A DNA stretch of 53,610 nucleotides from Granulosicoccus sp. (GTDB taxonomy: Bacteria > Pseudomonadota > Gammaproteobacteria > Granulosicoccales > Granulosicoccaceae), in the NCBI GenBank assembly GCA_023301795.1, contig JALZVU010000058.1:1-53610 (forward strand), written 5' to 3'. This document shows, one piece after another, positions 44,514 to 53,610 of this stretch (position 1 is the stretch's first letter; every line of letters begins with the position of its first letter). The notes beneath the pieces were generated by a model that did no database searches, had not been told where the DNA came from, and worked only from the letters and a program-made list of their open reading frames with translations. Made by a program: the position numbers and the translations under genes.

Positions 44514-45467
44514 GTGACTAGCAAAAAAAAACAGCGTAATCGGCCCAAGCGCTCGGTAGCACAAGGCGTTCGCTGGTGGTGGCAGACCCGGGTCAAATCT
44601 TGGTGGACGGTGCGCTTACCAGCTCAACAGCAACGACGTCTCAACGAACAACACAAGATTGCGTTTAAAAAGACACCAGCGCAATTAGAAGACGTTTATC
44701 CAACGAATCCAGCCTCCGATCTGAACAACAGCCGAAGCTCTTCAATTACCGCCATTTTAACGTTATACAAAAGAGCAGAATATCTACCTGCCCAGATTGA
44801 AGCACTTCGAAGTCAGAGCGTACCACCTAAGGAAATCTGGCTTTGGTGCAACAGCAGCGATGACTTGATTCCAGACATGACTGACCTTGTTGATCGTGTC
44901 GTTGTTAACAACTCAAACTGGAAATTCTGGGGGCGATTTTCACTGGCATCACTAGCGCGTACAGATTACATCGCCCTGTTTGACGATGACATTTTGCCTC
45001 AAACCGATTGGTTGAAAAATTGTCTCGATACCTACGCTGAGGGCACTGACGGGATACTCGGTGGATCCGGCGTTGTGTTGCCCGAGGAAGGTGGGTACTC
45101 ATCCAAACACAAGGTTGGATGGAACGGTCATCACCGTGATCACCCTGTGGAGGTGGATCTGGTAGGGCATGCTTGGTTCTTTAAAAAGGCTTATTTAAAG
45201 TACATATGGTTTGAGGAACCCCTAAGCTGGGAAAACGGAGAAGATATTCATTTCAGCTATATGGCATTGAAGCATGCTGGATTAAGCACCTGGGTTCCAC
45301 CACACCCTGAGTCAAAGCCCGAACTATGGAGTTGCAGACCTGACTTCGGCAAAGCGGTTGGCCGAACCAATAGCGCAACCTTTAAATCCACAGGTCATCA
45401 CACCGTCAGAGACGACATCGTCAAACATTATCGTATGGATGGCTGGAGAGTGGCCTCGCAAAGATAA
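44514..45467 (+). CDS. Glycosyltransferase family 2-like protein
   Basis: 317 residues from GTG 44514. A very basic N-terminus with WWW stretches (VRWWWQTRVKSWW) may lie at the membrane. The GT-A fold follows: ITAILTLYKRAEYLPAQIEA, then the metal-binding motif YIALFDDDILPQTDWLK, and HAWFFKKAYLKYIWFEEP with the acidic base region WENGEDIHFS. It transfers a sugar from a nucleotide donor; donor and acceptor are unknown. It is isolated from other polysaccharide genes. Confidence 0.75.
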   Translation: MTSKKKQRNRPKRSVAQGVRWWWQTRVKSWWTVRLPAQQQRRLNEQHKIAFKKTPAQLEDVYPTNPASDLNNSRSSSITAILTLYKRAEYLPAQIEALRSQSVPPKEIWLWCNSSDDLIPDMTDLVDRVVVNNSNWKFWGRFSLASLARTDYIALFDDDILPQTDWLKNCLDTYAEGTDGILGGSGVVLPEEGGYSSKHKVGWNGHHRDHPVEVDLVGHAWFFKKAYLKYIWFEEPLSWENGEDIHFSYMALKHAGLSTWVPPHPESKPELWSCRPDFGKAVGRTNSATFKSTGHHTVRDDIVKHYRMDGWRVASQR

Positions 45468-45843
45468 GGAGTCATGGCTCGTAGTGTTCTGTGCCGGCGT
45501 TTTATCAAAAATTCTATCCCTGACTAAATTGAAGTCAACTGAATAGGACTGCTTTAAACACACAAAAGAGCCAGAGTGATAGATGCCTGTGAATGCCTGT
45601 TCATATGAACAGTGACAACATGCCACCTATGATGGCACACGTCTAAAAACAATCTTCTATCCTCGTAAATTTAATGGAGGATACACATGTATCCTGCGCC
45701 GAGCCCGCGTCTGGCGCATATTGGCATCAGGTTGATGATGTACAAAGGCTATTTACAGGCTCTAGGCAAGCTGTACAGTTAACAACGGCTGAGCAGCCTG
45801 CCAAGTATCGAGCGAGTATCGCTCGTCATCACGAAGTTGCAAA
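45468..45843. other. Intergenic region with one possible tiny gene
   Basis: 375 bp between the glycosyltransferase and convergent eda. It holds the small frame at 45687-45782 and a hairpin, arms CGAGCGA/TCGCTCG, near 45812-45828. The hairpin has no T-run on either strand but could limit read-through between the convergent genes. Confidence 0.4.
45687..45782 (+). CDS. Possible 31-residue small protein
   Basis: ATG 45687 is preceded by GGAGG (45676-45680) with a six-base spacer, a near-ideal ribosome-binding site. The frame runs 31 codons to TAA. The peptide begins MYPAPSPRLAHIGIRLMMYK and is basic with a mildly amphipathic C-terminal half. It is too short for family recognition and could be chance, but the translation signal is better than that of many long genes here. 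Confidence 0.35.
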   Translation: MYPAPSPRLAHIGIRLMMYKGYLQALGKLYS

Positions 45844-46467
45844 TTAACCCTTGCCCAACTCCTGACATTGCGCAGACAACTTAGTGATACCCGCCCAGTC
45901 GCCACTGTCTACCAGCTTCTTGGGCGCTACCCAGCTACCGCCGACACACAGCACGCTGGGCAGTGACAAGTACTCGTTAGCGTTTGCTGCATTGATGCCG
46001 CCGGTAGGGCAGAACACCACGTCTATAAAGGGACCAGCGAAGCCACTGAGCAATGAAGGACCACCCGCTTGCGAGGCTGGGAAAAACTTGAGTTCGTTAA
46101 AGCCTTCATCGCGTGCGCGCATGATGTCAGCGGGGGTCATGATGCCGGGCAGCAATGGCATGTTGATCTTATTGGCCGCTCTGCCTAACTCAGGTGTGAA
46201 TCCCGGGCTAACCGCAAAGGTGGCACCGTGATCCTGGGCGCGTTTCAGGTCATCGCCATCAAGAGCAGTGCCGACGCCCACGATGGCACCTTCAACAGAG
46301 CTCATGGCTTTCATGGCCTCAAGCGCTTGCGGTGTGCGTAATGTGACTTCAAGAACGCGCAGGCCGCCGGCAACCAGAGCTTCTGCCAAAGGTACGGCTT
46401 TACTGACGTCATCAATGACCAGTACAGGGATTACAGGGGCTACCTGCATAAGTTCTCTTACGTTCAT
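45844..46467 (-). CDS. eda: KDPG aldolase (2-keto-3-deoxy-6-phosphogluconate aldolase)
   Basis: 207 residues. The enzyme splits KDPG into pyruvate and glyceraldehyde-3-phosphate, the last Entner-Doudoroff step. Visible residues are E40 and R44 in [12 protein letters not shown], the Schiff-base lysine K127 in NELKFFPA, and the phosphate loop [15 protein letters not shown]. It is cytosolic and trimeric by family. It lies 53 bp downstream of edd on the same strand, so the two form an operon. Confidence 0.93.
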   Translation of the reverse strand: MNVRELMQVAPVIPVLVIDDVSKAVPLAEALVAGGLRVLEVTLRTPQALEAMKAMSSVEGAIVGVGTALDGDDLKRAQDHGATFAVSPGFTPELGRAANKINMPLLPGIMTPADIMRARDEGFNELKFFPASQAGGPSLLSGFAGPFIDVVFCPTGGINAANANEYLSLPSVLCVGGSWVAPKKLVDSGDWAGITKLSAQCQELGKG

Positions 46468-46520
46468 GGTCTGGCTCGTGGTTGTATTATTGAATGTTTG
46501 CTAATGTTGATACAGCTGAT

Positions 46521-48347
46521 TCAGTCATCAAAGACACTGACGGCACCCAGCTCGGCGCTGCTGACATGATGGCGAAATGCGGTAAACAGCTCTCGACCCA
46601 TGTTAATGGTTTTACGACTTAAATCTGGATGCTCCGGGTGTCGAGAATTCCATTCGTGCTCATCGACTAATGCGCTGAGTGTGCCCGCGTCTGAATCGAG
46701 GCGAATGATATCTCCGTCCTTGACCTTGCGTAACGGGCCATCTAGCAGACACTCGGGTGAGACGTGAATGGCAGCAGGCACTTTGCCTGAAGCGCCAGAC
46801 ATGCGGCCGTCGGTAACTAGAGCTACTTTGTATCCACGATCCAGAAGCACGCCTAGAATAGGCGTCAATTTGTGCAGCTCTGGCATGCCGTTGGCACGCG
46901 GACCTTGGTAGGCAATAACCGCTACAAAATCCTGATTGAGTTCGTCAGCCTCGAACGCCACACGCAGGGCGTCTTGTGAGTAGAAGACTTTGGCTGGTGC
47001 CTCTATGACGCGATGGGTGTCTTTCACGGCAGAGGTTTTAATCACTGCTCGACCCAGGTTTCCAGACAGCAGGCGCAGACCACCGTCGGCGTTGAAAGGA
47101 GCTTTGGCAGTGCTGATAACAGTATCGTCGATTGATTTTTTAGCACCGTCGCGCCACGTGAGTACGCCTTCGTTCAACCAAGGCTCTTGTGTGTACTGGT
47201 AAAGCCCCGTGGAGCCCGCTACGGTTGTTACATCTTCATGTAGCTTGCCTGCGTCCAGTAGCTCTCTGATGACCAGTGCCATGCCACCTGCGGCGTGGAA
47301 TTGATTAACGTCTGCCTGACCGCTGGGGTATACATGAGTGAGTAGCGGTATGGCGTGGCTTAGATCGTCAAAGTCGTTCCAATTAATGATGATGCCAGCT
47401 GTTCGGGCAATGGCAACCAGATGCAAGGTGTGATTGGTGGAGCCACCTGTGGCTAGCAAGCCGATGATGGCATTAACAATCGATTTTTCATCGACAAGGC
47501 GCCCGATAGGTGTGTACTCATTGCCACGCCGGGTAATGCCCAGTGCACGTTGTGCGGCGGCTGTTGTGAGTGCAGATCGTAAGTCTGTGCCCGGGTTGAT
47601 GAACGCGGCGCCTGGCAGGTGAAGGCCCATGACTTCCATCATCATCTGGTTGCTGTTGGCGGTGCCGTAGAAAGTACAGGTGCCTGGACCATGGTAGGAG
47701 GCACTTTCTGATTCAAGTAGGTCTTCGCGGGTAGCTTTGCCTTCAGCAAATAGCTGGCGGGTACGGGCTTTGTCTTTATTAGGAATGCCGGAGGTCATCG
47801 GGCCTGCCGGTATGAACACTGAAGGAATGTGGCCGAAAGAGAGTGCGCCCATAAGAAGACCTGGCACAATTTTATCGCACACGCCCAGAAAGACGCTGGC
47901 GTCAAACACGTTATGGGATAACGCTATGGCCGTTGACATGGCAATGACATCACGGCTGAATAACGAGAGTTCCATGCCCAACTCACCCTGGGTTATGCCA
48001 TCGCACATAGCGGGTGTGCCACCTGCAACCTGCGCAGTTGCACCAATGGCTCGGGCAGCTTCGCGTATTTTTTCAGGAGCATGCTCATAAGGCTGGTGAG
48101 CCGAGAGCATGTCGTTGTAGGAGGTGACGATAGCCAGATTCGGTGCACTCTCGGCATGTAACACCAGCTTGTCATTACTGGGTGCTGCAGCGAAGGCATG
48201 GGCCAGGTTGGTACAACCCATGGCTGCTCGGCCCGTGGGTCCTGCAGCCAGCGCTGTTATGCGGTCTAGGTAGGCTGAACGAGAGTCTCGGCTTCGCTCG
48301 ATGATGCGCGCAGTTACATCTGCGACGGTGTTATTGAGTTGTGGCAT
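46521..48347 (-). CDS. edd: 6-phosphogluconate dehydratase
   Basis: 608 residues, the standard Edd length in the IlvD/Edd family. It dehydrates 6-phosphogluconate to KDPG using a 4Fe-4S cluster. Motifs are [34 protein letters not shown] (first cluster Cys), GVCDKIVPG (second Cys), [20 protein letters not shown] (third Cys) and [17 protein letters not shown]. It is divergent from zwf; the 145-bp region between them holds a HexR-type operator. Confidence 0.95.
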   Translation of the reverse strand: MPQLNNTVADVTARIIERSRDSRSAYLDRITALAAGPTGRAAMGCTNLAHAFAAAPSNDKLVLHAESAPNLAIVTSYNDMLSAHQPYEHAPEKIREAARAIGATAQVAGGTPAMCDGITQGELGMELSLFSRDVIAMSTAIALSHNVFDASVFLGVCDKIVPGLLMGALSFGHIPSVFIPAGPMTSGIPNKDKARTRQLFAEGKATREDLLESESASYHGPGTCTFYGTANSNQMMMEVMGLHLPGAAFINPGTDLRSALTTAAAQRALGITRRGNEYTPIGRLVDEKSIVNAIIGLLATGGSTNHTLHLVAIARTAGIIINWNDFDDLSHAIPLLTHVYPSGQADVNQFHAAGGMALVIRELLDAGKLHEDVTTVAGSTGLYQYTQEPWLNEGVLTWRDGAKKSIDDTVISTAKAPFNADGGLRLLSGNLGRAVIKTSAVKDTHRVIEAPAKVFYSQDALRVAFEADELNQDFVAVIAYQGPRANGMPELHKLTPILGVLLDRGYKVALVTDGRMSGASGKVPAAIHVSPECLLDGPLRKVKDGDIIRLDSDAGTLSALVDEHEWNSRHPEHPDLSRKTINMGRELFTAFRHHVSSAELGAVSVFDD

Positions 48348-48475
48348 GGCAAGAAATCTGTGTTTGTAGGCTTGTTACCTTATTATGTCATATCGAGGTG
48401 AGATTTCTATCGCAATTTTCATACGTTTTGATCAATTATTGTTTAGAATTAGGGGTAATGAAGCTCCTTAGGGTT

Positions 48476-48490
48476 TGTAATAAAACTACA
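48476..48490. promoter_or_regulatory. HexR operator-like palindrome before zwf
   Basis: TGTAATAAAACTACA matches the HexR site of gammaproteobacteria (TGTAATTAAATTACA type) at the outer TGTA...TACA halves and the central A/T core. It ends two bases before the zwf ATG (48493), in the position a ribosome-binding site would take, in the edd-zwf divergent region. hexR is the third gene of the zwf operon. HexR bound with KDPG releases such sites in studied species. No second clear copy was seen near edd. Confidence 0.7.
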
Positions 48491-48492
48491 CA

Positions 48493-49968
48493 ATGAATCT
48501 GATTTCAAACGAAAGCCTACAACCTTTTGATTTTATTCTGTTTGGAGGCACAGGGGATCTCTCGATCCGAAAGCTTATTCCTTCCTTGTATTTTCGGCAC
48601 TGCGAGCAGCAGTTGCCTGAGGATGGGCGCATCATCGGCGTGGGACGGACTGATTACGATTCCGATGGGTTTCGGAACATGCTTAATGAGAGTGTGCGCG
48701 AGCATATTGAAGAGGCCGATTTTGATGAAGGCAGCTGGCAAGCTTTTTTGCAGCGTGTGCACTACTGCGCGGTCGATGTATCGGACGTTGGTAGTTACAA
48801 GCCGTTAATTGAGATACTCGCCGGTCGTGAAGAGGAGGTGCGAGTTTTCTATTTGTCGGTTGCACCCAGTTTGTTCACGGCCATCACTAACGGTGTTCAC
48901 GAAGCTGGGCTTATCACTGAAAAAAGCCGCGTGACGCTTGAGAAGCCTCTTGGGCGTGACCAGGAATCTGCCGAAGCAATCAATAACAGTTTATCGGCGG
49001 TGTTCAAGGAAGAGCAGATTTATCGTATCGATCATTACCTGGGTAAGGAGACCGTACAGAATCTGTTGGCGCTGCGATTCGGTAATGCCTTGTTTGAGCC
49101 GTTGTGGCGTAGCGAGCGCATTAGCGATGTGCAGATCACCATCGCCGAGTCCTTAGGTGTCGAGGGGCGCGGTGGATTTTATGATCAAACTGGCGCACTG
49201 CGCGATATGGTGCAAAACCATCTGCTGCAGTTGTTGGTCATTATTGCCATGGAGCCGCCGGTTAGTATTGATCCAGATGCGGTTCGTGATGAAAAAATAA
49301 AGGTGTTGCGCGCACTGAAGCCGTTAAGAGGCATCGATGCGGTAGAGAACTCAGTACGTGGACAATACAAGGCTGGCGCTTATGGCGATGGGCCGGTTCC
49401 AGGCTACCTTGAAGGCGAGGATGTGCCTGATGACAGCAACACGGAAACGTTTGTGGCCTTGCGGGCTGAAATAGGTTCGTGGCGTTGGGAGGGCGTGCCT
49501 TTCTTCTTGCGCACTGGCAAACGCATGGAAAGCAAAACAACAGAAATTGTCATTAATTTTAGAAAGGTTCCACACTCAATTTTTGACACCGCTGACGGGA
49601 TGAGTACACCCAATCAGCTTATTATCAGGTTACAACCTGAAGAAAGCATACGCATGCGCATCTATGTGAAAGCATGGGGTGATGACATTCAATTGCAGCC
49701 GGTGTACCTGAATCTTGATTTTAATGATGTTTTCCAGAAGCGCAAGATGATTGCGTACGAGCGTTTACTGCTCGATGTTATAAGAGGCAATCCAACGTTG
49801 TTTATGCGCCGTGATGAGGTGGCTGCTGCGTGGGCATGGATAGATCCTATAAGACAAGCCTGGGAGCAGTTCCAATATCCTGCCAAAGGTTATACGGCCG
49901 GTACCTGGGGGCCTAGCGCTGCAAACGCATTGATCAGCCGTGATGGCTTACGTTGGAACGAGGATTAA
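48493..49968 (+). CDS. zwf: Glucose-6-phosphate 1-dehydrogenase
   Basis: 491 residues. It oxidises glucose-6-phosphate to 6-phosphogluconolactone with NAD(P)+. The Rossmann motif is FGGTGDLSIRKL (17-28), the substrate motif RIDHYLGKE (178-186), and the catalytic histidine probably that in RDMVQNHLLQ. There is no Shine-Dalgarno sequence; the HexR-type operator occupies that place, so translation may be from a short or leaderless transcript. First gene of zwf-pgl-hexR; pgl starts 3 bp after the stop. Confidence 0.95.
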   Translation: MNLISNESLQPFDFILFGGTGDLSIRKLIPSLYFRHCEQQLPEDGRIIGVGRTDYDSDGFRNMLNESVREHIEEADFDEGSWQAFLQRVHYCAVDVSDVGSYKPLIEILAGREEEVRVFYLSVAPSLFTAITNGVHEAGLITEKSRVTLEKPLGRDQESAEAINNSLSAVFKEEQIYRIDHYLGKETVQNLLALRFGNALFEPLWRSERISDVQITIAESLGVEGRGGFYDQTGALRDMVQNHLLQLLVIIAMEPPVSIDPDAVRDEKIKVLRALKPLRGIDAVENSVRGQYKAGAYGDGPVPGYLEGEDVPDDSNTETFVALRAEIGSWRWEGVPFFLRTGKRMESKTTEIVINFRKVPHSIFDTADGMSTPNQLIIRLQPEESIRMRIYVKAWGDDIQLQPVYLNLDFNDVFQKRKMIAYERLLLDVIRGNPTLFMRRDEVAAAWAWIDPIRQAWEQFQYPAKGYTAGTWGPSAANALISRDGLRWNED

Positions 49969-49971
49969 GCA

Positions 49972-50760
49972 ATGAGTGCACAAAACACTATTCAGAATAC
50001 CAAAACGCTGTGTGAAAGCCTGGGAATAGGCTGGCATGCTGCTGATGACGCGTTGCTGCTAGCGGACGATCTTGCACAGAGTATCGCGCAGCAGTTGCAG
50101 AGTGACATTGACAAAAACGGTACGGCATCGCTAGTGGTGTCTGGCGGCAGCACGCCAGCGCCTGTATTCGCTCATTTATCCGCAGCCTCCATCGATTGGG
50201 CCAATGTGCGTGTGACGTTGGCTGATGAGCGCTGGGTGCCTGTGTCTGACAAAGACAGTAATGAAGCATTGGTGCGGAAAACCTTGCTGGTTGACAACGC
50301 AGCGGCTGCCAGCTTTGTGCCCCTGTATCTTGATGGCATGGCGGCGGACGATGCGGTTGCCAAGGTAACAGCGGGTGTTGCCCAAATGCAGCAGCCCTTT
50401 TCTGTCACCATTTTGGGCATGGGTGGCGATGGGCATACCGCGTCGTTATTCCCGGATGCTGATGCTTCGCACTTGCGTGCTGCGATGTCCTTGGCAAGCG
50501 AAGAGAGTGTCGCAATTTTAAAACCACCCAGTGTGGGGCAGGTTCGCATATCTTTGACAAGGGCAGCTTTGTTACGCTCCAGGCAGCGAATCGTACACAT
50601 TACTGGTATCACGAAGCTGCAGGTCTTGTATGACGCTCTGCTAGAAAGTGGTGATCCAGCGGAAGGGTTAGCCACTGGCGAGTATACTGAGGGTAACAAG
50701 CCGATTGTTGGGCTTTTAACGACGCAGCCTCAGACGGCTACTGTCTTTTGGAGTCCCTAA
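49972..50760 (+). CDS. pgl: 6-phosphogluconolactonase
   Basis: 262 residues of the DevB/Pgl type in the NagB/RpiA fold: VSGGSTPAPVF, the substrate loop TLADERWVP, and the catalytic region ILGMGGDGHTASLFPDA with a His acting as base. It hydrolyses 6-phosphogluconolactone to 6-phosphogluconate. It sits between zwf and hexR (3-bp and 6-bp gaps), so it is certainly in the same operon. Confidence 0.93.
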   Translation: MSAQNTIQNTKTLCESLGIGWHAADDALLLADDLAQSIAQQLQSDIDKNGTASLVVSGGSTPAPVFAHLSAASIDWANVRVTLADERWVPVSDKDSNEALVRKTLLVDNAAAASFVPLYLDGMAADDAVAKVTAGVAQMQQPFSVTILGMGGDGHTASLFPDADASHLRAAMSLASEESVAILKPPSVGQVRISLTRAALLRSRQRIVHITGITKLQVLYDALLESGDPAEGLATGEYTEGNKPIVGLLTTQPQTATVFWSP

Positions 50761-50766
50761 TCGTTC

Positions 50767-51597
50767 ATGCTTGCAAAAATCAAGGCTGCCAAAGAGAGTT
50801 TAAGAAACTCTGAGAAAAAAGTGGCAGATGCTGTCATTGCAGACCCGGATAGTGCGGTTCAGTCCTCTATACACGCTATTGCCATTCGAGCTGGGGTCAG
50901 TGAGCCGACAGTCATACGATTTTGCCGCGCTCTTGATTGTGTGGGTTTTCAGCAGTTCAAGTTAAAGCTGGCACAGGACCTTGCAAGGCGCGGTACGTTT
51001 TTCTATCAGGATGTCACCGCTGAAGACACCAGCGGTGTGCTCGCCAACAAATTACTGGATGGCGCTATTGCATCGCTCGTACAGATCCGAAATCAGATAA
51101 ATGAGGAGGCCCTGGACAAGGCCATTGCTTTGTATGAAAGCTGCTCGCGAGTAGAGCTGTACGGTTCTGGTGGATCGGCTGTGGTAGCGGAAGATGCGCA
51201 ACTGAAGTTCTTTCGCCTGGGTAAGCCTGCCATTGCTTATTCAGATCCTCACATACAACACGCAGCAGCAGCGCTACTGGATCGGGATGCCTTGGTTATC
51301 GCGATATCGCACTCCGGACGCAGCAGTGATATCTTGAAAACGGTAGAGATTGCTCGAGCCTCTCGAGCCAAGGTGATTTCAGTGACGGCAACGCGATCGC
51401 CATTGGCGCAAAGTAGTGATGTCGCGTTGACGGTTGATGTCAATGAAGACAGCGATATCTTCTCACCGGTTAAATCACGGCTTGGACAGATGGTGGTGCT
51501 TGATGTGCTGGCTGTTGGGGTAGCGGTGCGTGGTGGTGATCATATGCTCGAACAGCTCGCCAAAGCACGCCGAGCGATTGATTTCAAGTTTGTATAA
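50767..51597 (+). CDS. hexR: HexR-type transcriptional regulator (RpiR family)
   Basis: 276 residues: an N-terminal RpiR helix-turn-helix (residues 1-77, IRAGVSEPTVIRFCRALDCV) and a C-terminal SIS sugar-phosphate domain (YGSGGSAVVAEDAQLKFFRL, AISHSGRSSDIL). HexR represses central-carbon genes and is released by KDPG. Its place in the zwf-pgl operon and the operator before zwf support autoregulation. It ends 7 bp from the convergent FecR-domain gene. Confidence 0.9.
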   Translation: MLAKIKAAKESLRNSEKKVADAVIADPDSAVQSSIHAIAIRAGVSEPTVIRFCRALDCVGFQQFKLKLAQDLARRGTFFYQDVTAEDTSGVLANKLLDGAIASLVQIRNQINEEALDKAIALYESCSRVELYGSGGSAVVAEDAQLKFFRLGKPAIAYSDPHIQHAAAALLDRDALVIAISHSGRSSDILKTVEIARASRAKVISVTATRSPLAQSSDVALTVDVNEDSDIFSPVKSRLGQMVVLDVLAVGVAVRGGDHMLEQLAKARRAIDFKFV

Positions 51598-51604
51598 AAA
51601 GGTG

Positions 51605-53041
51605 TTAATTACTGCTGGATTCACCAAAAGCTGACACTGTAAACGGGTCCAGAAGCACGCGGGCGCGAGTGAATACCTGATCTTGATCGATCCGGAAAAC
51701 CGCTGTGCCTCGTTCGTTAACGTCCACGCTCAATGGGTCGCTAAAATCCTCATCACTGGAGATCTGAATCTCATACCCACGCGCTTGCTCTAAAGGATTT
51801 TCCACGGATACCAGAAACTCGCTGCCCTCGCGAATTACACTAGTGGTAACCGGTGTAACGGAGGTATCGATGTCAGCCAGCGTCACGCGTGTGTTAGACG
51901 TAAAGCCCAGCAACCCGTTTCGATCGACCGCTCTGAGCGTTATAAAGTAGTCCCCTGAGCTTAAAGAACTGTCAGCAATTGCCTGCTGGACATCCAGGGC
52001 TGCAGTGCCTGAAGGTAGTTCGACACTGTTTAACGCAGCATTTGCTGCTTCGTCAGTGGATAGCACGGCAACATAGGATGCAGCATCCGCAAACGGCCAC
52101 CATTGAAGTGTGTCACCTGGCGCGATGCGTGCCGGAACCCGCCTGAATACAGGAGCTGGAATAAGCTCGATCGGCTCGCCAAGTGGTTGGCCTTCTTCAA
52201 CCACCAGGCCAAAACCTGTATCTAGCGTTACGGTACTATTCTGGCCGTTGACGTCCACCGCGCCCTCGGTAACACCCACTAATAAAACGGCTTCTTCGGC
52301 ACTTATGTCAAATACAGTGCCGCGTACTGCCGCTGAGGCGTACGGGGTAGATATCAGGAACTCCATGGGTTGTTGATCGCGAGTGTCCACATCGGACATA
52401 ACGCGTCCACGCTCGGTATGAATCTGAATAAGGCAGCTATCGTCAGAAGGCAGGCAGGCAAGTCGTGTAAGGCTTGCCACGGTGTCGGGTTGCAGATTAA
52501 TCACTGAGCCCGATGAGAATGCGATGCTAGCAAAGCCATCAAGAGATGTGGCGATCAAGTCACCGGAGTAGACCTGTGAGCCACGTGACAGCGTAAAAAG
52601 TTCCAGTTTCTGATCAGATGGGCCAACACCTGAGGTGTCACTCACTGAGCTTATAACTGGAGGTGGTTCTCCGCCGGCACGCAAGCCAGTGTTCAGCTGT
52701 CGTGCGGCGGTAACTTTACCTTTGACGAAAATAACTTCCGCAAACTCGCCGCGCGGAGGCACATGAATGGGAATGCGCACAATGTCGCCAACATTCAGTT
52801 GCGCTGTTATCGCCATGTTGTTGTATTCGGCCAGCAACGATGCCAGTCCCGATTTTCCTAGCTCGCGCCCGGCAATGGAGGGAAGCGTATCGCCCTGGGC
52901 CACGATCACATCACGTGAAATGATGGCATGATCAGGGCCCTGCAGGGTTTGCGATGAACTCACAGCCTCTTCCGACTGTGCGATAAAAGACATTGTGAGC
53001 AGCACTGACAGCGCGGCCGACTTGAGCATTTTATGTTCCAT
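51605..53041 (-). CDS. Exported LysM and FecR-domain protein
   Basis: 478 residues (or 474 from an ATG at 53029). The signal peptide ends near FIAQSEEA. A LysM-like domain (about 45-92: VIVAQGDTLPSIAGRELG, then LNVGDIVRIPI) should bind peptidoglycan. The FecR domain spans about 165-270 (SGSVINLQPDTVASLTRL, ISTPYASAAVRGTVFDIS). Two fibronectin-like modules follow. Combined LysM-FecR proteins of this size are often encoded beside CHASE2-sensor signalling enzymes; none is visible here. It is on the same strand as pyk, 84 bp downstream of it. Confidence 0.8.
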   Translation of the reverse strand: MEHKMLKSAALSVLLTMSFIAQSEEAVSSSQTLQGPDHAIISRDVIVAQGDTLPSIAGRELGKSGLASLLAEYNNMAITAQLNVGDIVRIPIHVPPRGEFAEVIFVKGKVTAARQLNTGLRAGGEPPPVISSVSDTSGVGPSDQKLELFTLSRGSQVYSGDLIATSLDGFASIAFSSGSVINLQPDTVASLTRLACLPSDDSCLIQIHTERGRVMSDVDTRDQQPMEFLISTPYASAAVRGTVFDISAEEAVLLVGVTEGAVDVNGQNSTVTLDTGFGLVVEEGQPLGEPIELIPAPVFRRVPARIAPGDTLQWWPFADAASYVAVLSTDEAANAALNSVELPSGTAALDVQQAIADSSLSSGDYFITLRAVDRNGLLGFTSNTRVTLADIDTSVTPVTTSVIREGSEFLVSVENPLEQARGYEIQISSDEDFSDPLSVDVNERGTAVFRIDQDQVFTRARVLLDPFTVSAFGESSSN

Positions 53042-53099
53042 GGTGACGGCGGGGTACGACCTACAACACTATTGCCTCATAGGATACAGGAATTGAGCT

Positions 53100-53117
53100 G
53101 TTGGGCAGGAACCCAAC
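53100..53117 (-). terminator. Weak hairpin after pyruvate kinase
   Basis: GTTGGG/CCCAAC with a six-base loop lies 9 bp beyond the pyk stop codon. The stem is short and no T-run follows, so this is only a possible terminator or processing site. Confidence 0.25.
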
Positions 53118-53125
53118 GTCTCAGA

Positions 53126-53610
53126 TTACTCAGGAAGCTCTTTCAGGCGGGTTAGTCTTAGCATGTTTGTGGTGCCTGTGCGGCCAAACGGCATGCCCGC
53201 AGTTATGGCAATCATCTCGCCGATCTCGCCAAAACCCTCTTCAAGGGCCGTTTTTATCGCGTGTGGCACCATCTCATCAATGCTGGTAATGACCACATCG
53301 GAGGTGACTGCGTGTACGCCCCAGACAACTGCCAGACGTCTAGCGGTTCTCTCGTTAGGGGTGCAGCCGATGACAGGAGCTTCAGGGCGCTCGCGTGCAG
53401 CACGGAAGCTTGAAAACCCGGATTCTGTGTAGGTAAATGTCGCCGCTAGGGGGATAACGGAGGACACATGGCGCAGCGAGGAACTAATAGCATCAGCAGC
53501 AGTGTCGCCGGGCGTGGGGATAGTGGCGTCTATAGACTTTCGATAATAGGGGTCGCGTTCAACTTCAATAATGATTCGGTTCATCGCCGTAGCTGCCTCG
53601 ATCGGGAAGC
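53126..53610 (-). CDS. pyk: Pyruvate kinase, C-terminal part (5' end outside window)
   Basis: The last 161 codons are visible; the gene runs off the right edge in frame. The segment FPIEAATAMNRIIIEVERD matches the conserved end of the barrel (YPxEAVxxMxxI), and the regulatory C-terminal domain follows (LAATFTYTESGFSSFRAARE, VIGCTPNERTARRLAVVWGV, ITAGMPFGRTGTTNMLRL). The enzyme converts phosphoenolpyruvate and ADP to pyruvate and ATP. The context beside Entner-Doudoroff genes fits. HexR control, known for pyk in some species, cannot be checked because the promoter is outside. Confidence 0.9.
   Translation of the reverse strand, partial: FPIEAATAMNRIIIEVERDPYYRKSIDATIPTPGDTAADAISSSLRHVSSVIPLAATFTYTESGFSSFRAARERPEAPVIGCTPNERTARRLAVVWGVHAVTSDVVITSIDEMVPHAIKTALEEGFGEIGEMIAITAGMPFGRTGTTNMLRLTRLKELPE

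Overview
The window reads as chromosome of a free-living, probably marine gammaproteobacterium. This is inference from gene content: GreB, a DUF3581 protein, HexR-controlled Entner-Doudoroff genes, a periplasmic PaoABC-type aldehyde oxidoreductase, a Mrp-type cation/proton antiporter operon and an NrtS-like protein. I found no rRNA, tRNA, CRISPR array, insertion sequence or phage gene. Genes lie on both strands in short operons, and both ends cut genes (a flavin monooxygenase on the left, pyruvate kinase on the right).

Layout. 1-6.1 kb: flavin monooxygenase (partial), cupin, NrtS-like nitrate/nitrite transporter, a REP-like palindrome pair, a secreted seven-bladed RCC1-type protein, a small lipoprotein, a DUF1304 membrane protein and a Cys/Met-metabolism PLP enzyme. 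6.2-9.6 kb: a complete PhnD/PhnC/PhnE-like ABC importer with a duplicated, fused permease; its binding protein resembles the putative selenate-transport subgroup. 9.7-13.6 kb: paoA-paoB-paoC-like operon (2Fe-2S, FAD/4Fe-4S and molybdenum subunits). 14.1-18.2 kb: YceK-like lipoprotein, unknown exported proteins, an undecaprenyl-phosphate sugar transferase and an MscS channel. 18.2-23.2 kb: TIM-barrel sugar isomerase/epimerase, a HupE/UreJ-YHYH pair, GreB and a DEDDh exonuclease.

23.1-26.6 kb is the most unusual part. Three overlapping minus-strand genes encode exported proteins that together look like a copper amine oxidase divided into pieces: a protein resembling a CAO N-terminal domain, a catalytic-domain paralogue that has lost the copper ligands and cofactor tyrosine, and a catalytic-domain protein that keeps them in a changed sequence context.

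26.6-34.2 kb: gamma-glutamylcyclotransferase-like protein, DUF3581, RecQ, a small unknown, an acyltransferase-3 membrane protein and two tandem SASA-type acetylesterase lipoproteins. 34.4-42.2 kb: ten tightly packed genes of a Mrp-like antiporter in the order E-F-G-(MrpA C-terminal part)-B-C-D-D-unknown-D. This resembles the antiporter module of archaeal membrane-bound hydrogenases more than the usual A-to-G operon. 42.2-45.8 kb: GGDEF-EAL protein, glycosyltransferase and a possible 31-residue protein. 45.8-51.6 kb: edd-eda divergent from zwf-pgl-hexR, with a HexR-type operator just before the zwf start codon. These genes carry glucose-6-phosphate to pyruvate and glyceraldehyde-3-phosphate, and the adjoining pyruvate kinase completes lower glycolysis. 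A LysM-FecR envelope protein lies between hexR and pyruvate kinase.

All family assignments come from reading motifs in the translated sequence; no database search was run.
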